From contig JANLGA010000021.1 of the NCBI GenBank assembly GCA_024653225.1, forward strand, positions 1 through 11,741: a DNA stretch of 11,741 bases. Direction: 5' to 3'. The notes under the pieces were generated by a model. That model saw only the letters and a program-made list of their open reading frames with translations, had not been told where the DNA came from and did not search any database. Origin of the DNA: Bacillota bacterium. GTDB taxonomy: Bacteria; Bacillota; Sulfobacillia; JABLXB01. Both the position numbers and the translations under genes were made by a program. Below, piece after piece: positions 1 through 5,648 of the stretch. How positions within the stretch are numbered: position 1 is the first letter of the stretch; every line of letters starts with the position of its first letter.

Positions 1-4
1 ATTC

Positions 5-355
5 TTACGTGAGGCAACACGGATCGGCGGGCTTAGCCCCACCCCAAAGCCTCTCCAGGTTGTAGAAGGCCCTCTCGTCATCCCTGAAAACGTGGACGAC
101 AACCGACCCGAAGTCCAGAAGGATCCACGTCGAAAGCTGACGTCCTTCCACGTGGTCCAGCCTTGCACCGTTCTCCGCGAGCTTTTCCGCAATGTTCTCG
201 GCGACCGCCCGCACGTGGGCCTTGTTTGACGCCCCCGCTATCACGAAGTAGTCGGCCACCGTGGTGAGCTTGGTTACGTCGAGCACGACTACGTCATGTG
301 CTTTCTTCTCCATCGCAGCGTCGTACGCGATCCTCGCGAGGTTCGCCGACTCCAA
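5..355 (-). CDS. rsfS: Ribosomal silencing factor RsfS
   Basis: RsfS (YqeL/RsfA, DUF143 family) binds uL14 on the 50S subunit and blocks joining to 30S, lowering translation when nutrients are scarce. The 116-residue product shows the family blocks: DVVVLDV (21-27), ADYFVIA (34-40), EG (70-71), WILLDFGSVVVHVF (77-90) and YNLERLWG (98-105). I chose the TTG at 355. GGGGGAGGA (370-362) lies six bases upstream, and the resulting start MESANLARIAYDAA matches where family members begin. The alternative ATG at 376 adds seven residues and forms an ATGA overlap with the LCP stop, but has no clear ribosome binding site; coupling may still operate. It is last in the nadD-RRM-yqeK-LCP-rsfS series. The short C-terminal PADPCCLT is not a conserved part of the family. 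Identity is very sure; the start is moderately sure. Confidence 0.95.
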   Translation of the reverse strand: MESANLARIAYDAAMEKKAHDVVVLDVTKLTTVADYFVIAGASNKAHVRAVAENIAEKLAENGARLDHVEGRQLSTWILLDFGSVVVHVFRDDERAFYNLERLWGGAKPADPCCLT

Positions 356-372
356 CAGCCGTCCTCCCCCGA

Positions 373-1647
373 TCATTGCCCAGACATACAGTCTGCTCCC
401 AGCACGACGGATACATCCACGTCTTCCTTGACGGCGCGCTCTAGAACGGTCGCCTCGGGCGACACCTTGAGGACCTCCCGGCAGACGCCCTTGACCGAGG
501 ACGAACCCTGGGCGGGTCCCAGCACCTGCGTAGGTCCTTTGTTCGGATTCTCGGCGTTGCCCACCCTGATGACCAGGTATCCCTGGTCCCTGAGCAGCCT
601 CGCCACCTTGTCCGCCAGCCCCGGTACGTCGGTACCGTTGAGCACTTCGACCCGAACCTTCGAGTTGGCTTCCCTGTCAATCCCCCTTATCAGGAGGTCC
701 ACGCATTTCTTCAGCTGTTGTTGATCGGCCACCCAGTAGCTCACCGAGGCGCCCGTGGCCTCGGTTATGTCGGCGGGCTGTCCCGGCACGATCTCCATCC
801 GGACGTCTTCCCGCTCGACCTGCCTGGCCAAGTTCGCCAGGGCGAGAACCTTGGCGGGATCGATGTTGGTGTCAATGAACTGCGCGGCTTCCCGCGCTAT
901 GTTGGGGAGTTTCCACAGCGTGTTCATCTCGAAGAACGATTTCATCACGGCCGATATGAACCGCTGCTGCGCCTTCACGCGATCGATATCGCCCGCGGGA
1001 TACTGCCTGTACCTCACGAACTGCAACGACTTCTCACCGTTGAGTACCTGCTTACCCGCCTTGATGTGGATGTGCAGGTCCTGGTACGGGTCGTCGTAGT
1101 CCATGTCGTGTTCGATGTTCATCTCCACTCCGCCGATCATGTCAATGATCTTGACGAAGCCCTGGAAATCCACCCTCACATAATACGGGACCTTCTCCCC
1201 GATGAGCGACTGGACCGTTTCCATGGCGAGCTTGGGGCCGCCGTATGCGTGAGCGTGTGCGATCTTGTCGTACCCGCTCCTCCCCGGGATTCTCACCCTG
1301 GTGTCCCTGGGGATTGACAGGATCCCCGCCGTCTTGAACTCGGGGTCCAAACTGACGACCATCATGGTGTCAGTCCGCGACGTGTATGCCAAAGAAGCGT
1401 TTCGCGGACCGTTCACCCCCGCGTCGAGCCCCATGACGAGAATGTTGACCCGATCGGCCACGGCTTGACCCCGATCGGCTTCCGATCCCGGCGTCGGAGT
1501 GTGTATGCTTGACAAGAAGATCCAGACCCCCGCCGCGATCCCCGCTGCAAAGAACAGCAGCAATATCCCCAGCACGAGCGCGGCGCGCTTTATGTTCAGG
1601 ATCCTGTTACCCTTCTTGGGGGAGACTTCGCCCTCCCTGACGTTCAC
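373..1647 (-). CDS. LytR-CpsA-Psr (LCP) family cell wall glycopolymer ligase with LytR_C domain
   Basis: LCP enzymes transfer wall polymers such as teichoic acids or polysaccharides from undecaprenyl-linked precursors to peptidoglycan, on the outer face of the membrane. The 424-residue product has a short basic cytoplasmic tail, one membrane helix (about 22-46) and the LCP domain (about 67-240). Visible family residues include RTDTMMVVSLDP (91-102), SIPRDTRVRIPG (111-122, with the key Arg) and FVRYRQ...GDIDRVKAQQRF (210-230). A LytR_C domain follows (about 329-417, beginning VRVEVLNGT). The start is a GTG at 1647 with GAGGG six bases upstream; the open frame reaches 1800, but that extension (many Arg, Ser and Cys) is the yqeK gene read in another frame. 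With this start the gene overlaps the end of yqeK by 41 bases, and its stop overlaps the possible ATG of rsfS. The acceptor polymer cannot be told from sequence. Confidence 0.92.
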   Translation of the reverse strand: MNVREGEVSPKKGNRILNIKRAALVLGILLLFFAAGIAAGVWIFLSSIHTPTPGSEADRGQAVADRVNILVMGLDAGVNGPRNASLAYTSRTDTMMVVSLDPEFKTAGILSIPRDTRVRIPGRSGYDKIAHAHAYGGPKLAMETVQSLIGEKVPYYVRVDFQGFVKIIDMIGGVEMNIEHDMDYDDPYQDLHIHIKAGKQVLNGEKSLQFVRYRQYPAGDIDRVKAQQRFISAVMKSFFEMNTLWKLPNIAREAAQFIDTNIDPAKVLALANLARQVEREDVRMEIVPGQPADITEATGASVSYWVADQQQLKKCVDLLIRGIDREANSKVRVEVLNGTDVPGLADKVARLLRDQGYLVIRVGNAENPNKGPTQVLGPAQGSSSVKGVCREVLKVSPEATVLERAVKEDVDVSVVLGADCMSGQ

Positions 1648-2203
1648 GCCCAGCCCTCGCCCCAAGGAGCCAATTCCGCATCTCGACGGATCGGGGGTGG
1701 ATAGGCAAACCGTCGCGGATGCATCGGCGCAACGACTGGTTAACGCACGCGAGCAGCGCCGCACCGAGGTCGTCCGCGCCCTCGAGGCGCAAGGGCACAC
1801 CTCCCTTTTCCGGTCCCAATTTGTCAGCCAAGTACACTACTTGTTCGACGGGGGACATCCCGGATCGGCCGGTCGTGTGGTACCTGATGGCGTCCAGCAC
1901 TCGGCCGTCGCTCACGCGGAATTCGGTGCGTGCGACCTCGGCACCCACTGCACCGTGAAGGAGTACCGGCTTGTCCCGTTCGACATCATTAACGACTATA
2001 CAGAATTCCTCGGCGAGATTCAACAACCGGTCGTCCGGAAGATGCCTGCAGCAATCATGCAGCAAGGCGGCCACAGTGACGGCGACCGGGTCGGTCCCAC
2101 ACTTCTCCGCCAGGTGGGCCGCCGCGCGCGCCGTGGCGACGACATGCTCGAACAACCCCGAAGGCAGCGAGTGCCGAAGCCTGTTCTCAATCTCCGCGAT
2201 CAT
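1607..2203 (-). CDS. yqeK: YqeK-type HD phosphohydrolase (bis(5'-nucleosyl)-tetraphosphatase, symmetrical)
   Basis: YqeK enzymes are HD-domain, metal-dependent hydrolases that split diadenosine tetraphosphate (Ap4A) into two ADP. The 198-residue product shows H20 in LFEHVVATARAA, the HD pair H49-D50 in AALLHDCCRH, H83 in LLHGAVGA, H109 in AIRYHTTG and D127 in YLADKLGPEKGG, which are the expected metal ligands and the YqeK signature. I chose the ATG at 2203 because MIAEIENRLRHSLP aligns with family N-termini. It has no good ribosome binding site of its own, and in-frame TTGs at 2215 and 2272 would add 4 or 23 unconserved residues. A 26-codon reading frame just upstream ends in an ATGA overlap with this start, which may explain the missing site. 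It lies between the RRM gene and the LCP gene; nadD-yqeK-LCP-rsfS is a common Bacillota order. Confidence 0.92.
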   Translation of the reverse strand: MIAEIENRLRHSLPSGLFEHVVATARAAAHLAEKCGTDPVAVTVAALLHDCCRHLPDDRLLNLAEEFCIVVNDVERDKPVLLHGAVGAEVARTEFRVSDGRVLDAIRYHTTGRSGMSPVEQVVYLADKLGPEKGGVPLRLEGADDLGAALLACVNQSLRRCIRDGLPIHPRSVEMRNWLLGARAGRERQGGRSLPQEG

Positions 2204-2284
2204 GGAGCCGTGCAATCGTCCCCCGCATCCACCTTCCGTAGACGTGGCCGCTCCGGTGCAGTTCCGCGGCAAGATAACAATAAG

Positions 2285-2326
2285 GCCTCCTCAGGCTCTT
2301 CGGACGACGAGAGAAACTCAGGAGGC
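2285..2326 (-). promoter_or_regulatory. Hairpin in the RRM-yqeK gap that masks a Shine-Dalgarno sequence
   Basis: In the 169-base gap the minus strand reads GCCTCCT (2326-2320), a 28-base loop with a weak inner CTCT/AGAG helix, then AGGAGGC (2291-2285). The arms pair perfectly over seven bases and continue with AG/CT after one mismatch. The 3' arm holds an ideal Shine-Dalgarno (AGGAGG) that sits five bases before a TTG (2280). That TTG opens a 26-codon frame which stops at 2200, overlapping the yqeK ATG as ATGA. What follows the hairpin is U-rich but broken (CTTATTGTTATCTT), so a weak terminator after the RRM gene is the other reading. The pairing is seen; its role is inferred. Confidence 0.4.
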
Positions 2327-2372
2327 TTCGGCCACTTAGGCACAATTCACATTCTCGCTCGCGCCGGACGAT

Positions 2373-2633
2373 TCAATACTTGCTCTGCCGCGGCCTGGCT
2401 TCGTTGACGATGATCTCTCTTCCACCCAGCTGCGAGCCGTTCATCGCGTCGATCGCTTTCTGGGCGTCTTCGTCACCTACTTCAACGAACCCGAACCCGC
2501 GAGACCTCCCCGTCTCCCTGTCCATTATGATCCTGCAACTCTTTACTTCGACGTACGGTTGGAAAGCCCTCGAAAGCTCTTCCTCCGTCGTGGACCAGGG
2601 GAGGTTACCCACATAGAGGGTCTTTGTCAACAA
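2373..2633 (-). CDS. Single-RRM RNA-binding protein
   Basis: An 86-residue protein that is almost entirely one RNA recognition motif. RNP2 is LYVGNL (6-11) and RNP1 is RGFGFVEV (45-52), with the aromatic positions intact. The layout beta1 (KTLYVGNL), helix 1 (TEEELSRAF), beta2 (KSCRIIMD), beta3 (RNP1), helix 2 (DAQKAIDAMNG) and beta4 (REIIVNEARP) is complete. Such proteins bind single-stranded RNA and are best known from cyanobacteria (Rbp family) and scattered other bacteria; the targets here are unknown. The short basic tail RPRQSKY has no Gly-rich region. The start is TTG at 2633, followed by a second TTG; AAGGAGG (2646-2640) lies six bases upstream of the first. It is flanked by structured gaps on both sides, between nadD and yqeK, and so may be expressed or controlled apart from its neighbours. 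Confidence 0.93.
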   Translation of the reverse strand: MLTKTLYVGNLPWSTTEEELSRAFQPYVEVKSCRIIMDRETGRSRGFGFVEVGDEDAQKAIDAMNGSQLGGREIIVNEARPRQSKY

Positions 2634-2767
2634 TGCTCACCTCCTTCTCGGCGCCGTCCGCAGCCAATTGACTCCTGCATCGCACTTCCAAACCATCAGG
2701 CGCCAGAGTCCGTTCTCGAACTCGGCGCCTTCCAGACCAGAAGGTACGAACAAATTCGCGGATCGAG

Positions 2768-2793
2768 AAAAACCCTGGGCATGGTGGACAGGG
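2768..2793 (-). terminator. Possible intrinsic terminator or attenuator between nadD and the RRM gene
   Basis: Downstream of the nadD stop the minus strand has CCCTG (2793-2789), an 11-base loop, CAGGG (2777-2773) and then an uninterrupted TTTTT (2772-2768). The five-pair stem is short for a full terminator. A second, overlapping pairing GGTGGA (2805-2800) with TCCACC (2788-2783) would exclude it, the layout expected of an attenuator. An exact TATAAT occurs at 2813-2808, but no matching -35 lies 15-19 bases upstream. The rest of the 188-base gap has the 9-mer GGCGCCGAG twice (2729-2721 and 2655-2647); the second copy abuts the RRM ribosome binding site, and each contains the palindrome GGCGCC. 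No further gene is evident in the gap. Confidence 0.35.
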
Positions 2794-2821
2794 ACGGCTT
2801 CCACCCCATTATATTACTTGC

Positions 2822-3433
2822 CTACCCGGCCTGTGTGTAGAATCCCATCTTCCGAATGTACTCCTCGACCGCCACCGGTACGAGGTATCTGATGGGTCTA
2901 CCCGCCCTAACCCGTTCCCTGATTTCGCTCGATGACACGGCCAAACCAGTGATGGGAAAGACGTGAACCCGAGCAGCCAAAGAACCCATTTGCCTCTTGA
3001 CCCGCTCGATGCCTGCCGTGGGGTATCCCGGCCGCGTCACGGCCACAAATTCGCACATCCCGAGGAGCCTCTCGGCGTCCTTCCACGACAGTATCTCCGT
3101 AATGACGTCCGCTCCCGTTATGAACACGATCTCCGATTCTTTCGGAAGACCGGCCCTCAGGGCGGAGACCGTATCCACACTGTAACTCAAACCGGGTCTC
3201 TCTATCTCCATCGTGGAGACCGAGAAATGCGGGTTGTCCGCTGTCGCCAGCACCACCATTGCGTACCGGTGCAGTGCTTCCGTTATCTGTTTCCCCTGCT
3301 TGTGCGGCGGGCGGCCCGACGGAATGAACAGGACCCTGTCGAGCCTGAATCCGATGCGCACTTCCTCGGCTGCCAGCAGGTGCCCGCAGTGAATCGGGTC
3401 GAATGTCCCCCCCATTACTCCCAATCGAGTCAT
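2822..3433 (-). CDS. nadD: Nicotinate-nucleotide adenylyltransferase (NadD)
   Basis: NadD joins nicotinate mononucleotide and ATP to give deamido-NAD, the shared step of de novo and salvage NAD synthesis in the cytoplasm. The 203-residue product has the nucleotidyltransferase signature GGTFDPIHCGH (8-18), with both His of the HxGH-type motif. It also has IPSGRPPHK (37-45), ITGADV (106-111), W117 and the C-terminal SSSEIR (167-172), which corresponds to the family's ISST-x-IR. The ATG at 3433 gives MTRLGVMGGTFDPIH, the standard family start. A GTG at 3460 would add nine residues. Neither has a convincing ribosome binding site. It follows obgE after a terminator-like hairpin. A TAGAAT at 3482-3477 could be a -10 box for this gene, but no clear -35 was found. 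Confidence 0.96.
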   Translation of the reverse strand: MTRLGVMGGTFDPIHCGHLLAAEEVRIGFRLDRVLFIPSGRPPHKQGKQITEALHRYAMVVLATADNPHFSVSTMEIERPGLSYSVDTVSALRAGLPKESEIVFITGADVITEILSWKDAERLLGMCEFVAVTRPGYPTAGIERVKRQMGSLAARVHVFPITGLAVSSSEIRERVRAGRPIRYLVPVAVEEYIRKMGFYTQAG

Positions 3434-3484
3434 GATGGCGTGCCGCGTCTGTCCCTCCACGATGTGTAAATCCGCAATTCTACG

Positions 3485-3504
3485 AAAAAAGCAGAATTCC
3501 TGCT
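3485..3504 (-). terminator. Intrinsic terminator after obgE
   Basis: In the obgE-nadD gap the minus strand has AGCAG (3504-3500), loop GAATT, CTGCT (3494-3490) and a run of six T (3490-3485). It lies about 30 bases past the obgE stop. The stem is short but compact and the T run is unbroken, so at least partial termination of the rplU-obgE unit is likely. On the plus strand no T run follows the hairpin, so it acts in one direction only. Confidence 0.6.
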
Positions 3505-3535
3505 CGAATTGAGGTGATATCCCATTGTCTTCCGG

Positions 3536-4591
3536 TCACCCGTTCCCACGGCCGGCAGGAGCGCCGCTGCTCCCGCGCGAGGCCCGTGCGTCTTCCTCCT
3601 GCCGCCTCAGTACCTCGTATGTCCTCCGGATCATTCGGCCCACCCCCTCCCCCGTGACGGCGGAGATGGGAAAAGCCTCGTAGCCTTCGTTGCCGACCAC
3701 CTCCAGGAGTCTCTGGAGGTTGGCCGAGGCCTGAGGGAGATCGATCTTGTTCAGGGCCACGACTTGGGGCAAGCCGGCGAGCGACGGGTCGTGCATCCCC
3801 AGCTCGGCGTTCACCACCCCGAAGTCAGAACAAGGGTCCCGGCCGTCCACCCCCGCCGCGTCAATTACGTGGATCAGCACCCTGGTGCGTTCTATGTGTC
3901 GCAAGAACTCGTGTCCGAGGCCCTTTCCCTCGTGAGCGCCTTCTATCAGCCCGGGAATATCGGCAAGCACGAAGCTGCCGTCGCCCTCCACTTCGACGAC
4001 GCCCAGGTTCGGGGTAAGCGTGGTGAACGGAAAGTCCCCGATCCTAGGCCTGGCGCTGGTAACCCTGGAAAGGAGGGTGGATTTCCCGGCGTTGGGGAAA
4101 CCCACTATCCCGACGTCAGCGAGGAGTTTCAATTCCAGGGTCAGCCAGCGCTCTTCGCCGGGCGCTCCGCGCTCCGCGATCCTGGGGGCACGGCGCACCG
4201 GTGTGGCGAAGCGGGCGTTGCCGCGTCCTCCGCGTCCTCCGCGTGCGGCAATGAATGACTGTCCCTCATCGGTCAGGTCGGCGAGGATCGAGCCATCCTC
4301 CGCCTTGACGACGGTCCCCGGGGGAACCCTGACGACCAGGTCGGCCCCGTCCGCGCCGGTCATGTTGGATCCCTGCCCGTTGCGGCCCTTCTCCGCCTTC
4401 AGGTGGACCTTGTGCTTGAAGTCCATGAGGGTCCTGAGTCCACCGTCCACGACCAACACCACGTTGCCGCCCCGCCCGCCGTCGCCGCCGCTGGGCCCCC
4501 CGCGGGGGACGTACTTCTCCCGCCTGAACGCGACGCAGCCGTTGCCCCCGTCCCCGCCCTTCACCCATATCTTCGCGCGGTCAACGAACAT
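3536..4591 (-). CDS. obgE: GTPase Obg/CgtA
   Basis: Obg is an essential GTPase that binds the 50S subunit late in assembly and links ribosome status to the stringent response and, in B. subtilis, to sporulation and the general stress response. The 351-residue product starts MFVDRAKIWVKGGDGGNGCVAF, the glycine-rich Obg fold (1-158). The G domain follows, with G1 GFPNAGKST (164-172), G2 TTLTP (190-194), G3 DIPG (211-214), G4 NKID (281-284) and G5 SAVTGEG (310-316). The C-terminus stops after a 20-odd residue Arg/Gly/Ser tail. The OCT domain that brings B. subtilis Obg to about 430 residues is absent, and no OCT-like frame follows before the terminator. Start ATG at 4591 with AGGGGG seven bases upstream. 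It follows the Spo0B-like gene by 47 bases, as in B. subtilis. Confidence 0.97.
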   Translation of the reverse strand: MFVDRAKIWVKGGDGGNGCVAFRREKYVPRGGPSGGDGGRGGNVVLVVDGGLRTLMDFKHKVHLKAEKGRNGQGSNMTGADGADLVVRVPPGTVVKAEDGSILADLTDEGQSFIAARGGRGGRGNARFATPVRRAPRIAERGAPGEERWLTLELKLLADVGIVGFPNAGKSTLLSRVTSARPRIGDFPFTTLTPNLGVVEVEGDGSFVLADIPGLIEGAHEGKGLGHEFLRHIERTRVLIHVIDAAGVDGRDPCSDFGVVNAELGMHDPSLAGLPQVVALNKIDLPQASANLQRLLEVVGNEGYEAFPISAVTGEGVGRMIRRTYEVLRRQEEDARASRGSSGAPAGRGNG

Positions 4592-4638
4592 TACGGTACC
4601 CCCTGGGTATTATGCCGCGGAAACCGAGAAAGGGAGAC

Positions 4639-5187
4639 TCATCGCGAAGCAACGCCCTGTTCCGGCTCGAGGACCACGGACGTGACGCCGTCGCTCTCCT
4701 TCAACCGAACCACGAAGCCCCTCGGCGCCAGTCCCGACAGCACGCCTCCGGGCGCCGGAGTGCCGCCGCCCAGGAGCCGGATCTCGTATCTCTCCTTCCC
4801 GTTCGACGGGATGACGCTCAGTTCCAGGTGGTGAAATCCGTCGGCGGCGGCGGCCGCCACGGCCTCCCACAGCGCGCTCTCCAAGTCTTCCGGGGTCGGC
4901 GCGGCCTCGCCGCTCGCGGGTCCGCCGGCGTTTATGGTCACGTTGAGACCGGCGCCCTCCGCCCTCAACCTCAACGAGTGAAGCAGGCCGTATTTCCCCG
5001 GCCCCAGGGCGTTCATGGCGACGGACTCGCGCCTCACTCGCTCCTTGGTCTCCTCGATATACTCCATCGCCCTCTGGACGTTACCGAGCTGCAACCACCC
5101 CGCCACGACCTGCAGGTCGTTCATGAATCCATGGTTCGCCCGTCTCAGCGCTTGACACACTATCTCCCAGTGCCGGCCGCCGCTCAC
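4639..5187 (-). CDS. spo0B: Spo0B-like histidine phosphotransferase
   Basis: Spo0B relays phosphate from Spo0F to Spo0A in the B. subtilis sporulation phosphorelay, through a His on a helical hairpin. The 182-residue product has the SpoOB_a-type motif at 15-35. It includes H19-x-x-x-N23-D-L-Q26, followed by VVAGWLQLGN and AMEYIEE, matching the family pattern H-x-x-x-N-x-L-Q. The rest (about 60-175) fits the degenerate ATPase-like domain; I see no clear ATP-binding N, G1 or G2 boxes, so kinase activity is unlikely. The start is GTG at 5187, the first in frame after an in-frame stop; GGGGAAGGAG ends 12 bases upstream, which is rather far. Its place between rpmA and obgE equals that of spo0B in B. 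subtilis. It could instead serve another two-component system; no partner is in the window. Confidence 0.75.
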   Translation of the reverse strand: MSGGRHWEIVCQALRRANHGFMNDLQVVAGWLQLGNVQRAMEYIEETKERVRRESVAMNALGPGKYGLLHSLRLRAEGAGLNVTINAGGPASGEAAPTPEDLESALWEAVAAAAADGFHHLELSVIPSNGKERYEIRLLGGGTPAPGGVLSGLAPRGFVVRLKESDGVTSVVLEPEQGVASR

Positions 5188-5212
5188 GGCCGATCACCAC
5201 TCCTTCCCCGAG

Positions 5213-5241
5213 TCGCCCGTCGCCCCGCGCCGGACGGGCGA
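5213..5241 (-). promoter_or_regulatory. GC-rich hairpin just before the Spo0B-like gene's ribosome binding site
   Basis: The minus strand forms TCGCCCGTC (5241-5233), an 11-base loop and GACGGGCGA (5221-5213), nine perfect pairs. It ends three bases before the GGGGAAGGAG that serves the Spo0B-like gene, and no T run follows. It may limit read-through or ribosome access. The 9-mer GACTCGGGG occurs both here (5214-5206) and in the upstream terminator-like hairpin (5319-5311), so the two elements could pair in alternative ways. A sigma-H-like -35 (GGAGGAATT, 5283-5275) lies between them with only a partial -10 (GAA at 5260-5258). These roles are inference. Confidence 0.4.
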
Positions 5242-5306
5242 ACGGCGCACTTAGCTCTTCGGGGTCGGCACTCCAATTCCTCCCATCGCCGTTGGAGGGA
5301 AATGAG

Positions 5307-5332
5307 GGAACCCCGAGTCTCCCCGGGGTTCC
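5307..5332 (-). terminator. Strong hairpin 28 bases after rpmA, probable partial terminator
   Basis: GGAACCCCG (5332-5324), an eight-base loop and CGGGGTTCC (5315-5307) give nine perfect pairs. The trailing CTCATTT is only moderately T-rich. Placed between highly expressed ribosomal protein genes and two genes needed at lower level, it fits partial termination or processing that protects the 3' end of the rplU-prp-rpmA message. A smaller CCTCC/GGAGG helix follows in the same 172-base gap. Confidence 0.55.
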
Positions 5333-5359
5333 GGCAATGGCATGGCGGTGCCTCGTGCG

Positions 5360-5644
5360 TCACATCGTGAGTCTCGGCTGCGGAAGGATGTTTACGACCT
5401 TCCTGTTAGCCCTGTTCCTGAAAGATACGTAGCCGTCAGTCTTTGCGAACAGTGTGTCGTCGCCGCCCACCCCGACGTTCAGGCCGGGGTGAACCCTGGT
5501 GCCCCGCTGCCTCACGATTATGCTACCCGCCGGGACGAACTGCCCGTCGTGACTCTTGACACCGAGCCTCTTGGACGCGGAGTCGCGGCCGTTTCTCGAG
5601 CTTCCGACGCCCTTCTTGTGTGCGAAGACCTGTATGTTCATCAT
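5360..5644 (-). CDS. rpmA: 50S ribosomal protein L27 (bL27), with cleavable N-terminal extension
   Basis: L27 lies near the peptidyl transferase centre, where its N-terminal arm reaches the tRNA acceptor ends. The 94-residue product has the family core AHKKGVGSSRNGRDS (8-22), KRLGVK, GSIIVRQRGTRVHPG and GGDDTLFAK. As in other Bacillota an extra N-terminal stretch (MMNIQVF) precedes the core. In B. subtilis and S. aureus the Prp protease removes such a stretch after an LQFF-like motif; here the matching site reads IQVF followed by Ala8. The start is the first of two ATGs (5644), with GGAGGT eight bases upstream. It follows prp by four bases and is the last ribosomal protein gene before a strong hairpin. 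Confidence 0.97.
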   Translation of the reverse strand: MMNIQVFAHKKGVGSSRNGRDSASKRLGVKSHDGQFVPAGSIIVRQRGTRVHPGLNVGVGGDDTLFAKTDGYVSFRNRANRKVVNILPQPRLTM

Positions 5645-5648
5645 GCCG

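Noticed and set aside
1648..1800. N-terminal extension of the LCP gene up to 1800
   Set aside because: These 51 codons are yqeK read in another frame. The product has many Cys, Arg and Ser residues unlike any LCP tail, and a better start with a ribosome binding site exists at 1647.
2627..2680. A 17-codon frame before the RRM gene that ends across its TTG start
   Set aside because: The site upstream (GGAAG) is weak, and the RRM start already has a strong AAGGAGG of its own, so no leader peptide is needed. Probably chance.
2808..2813. Exact TATAAT after nadD as a promoter for the RRM gene
   Set aside because: The bases 15-19 upstream (within the end of nadD) hold no -35-like hexamer and there is no extended -10, so it was not listed as a promoter.
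5184..5276. A 30-codon TTG frame ending in a GTGA overlap with the Spo0B-like start
   Set aside because: The GGAGG is only three bases from the TTG, too close to work, and the product is Arg-rich and runs through the hairpin. This also shows that such stop/start overlaps arise by chance here, which tempers the yqeK leader idea.
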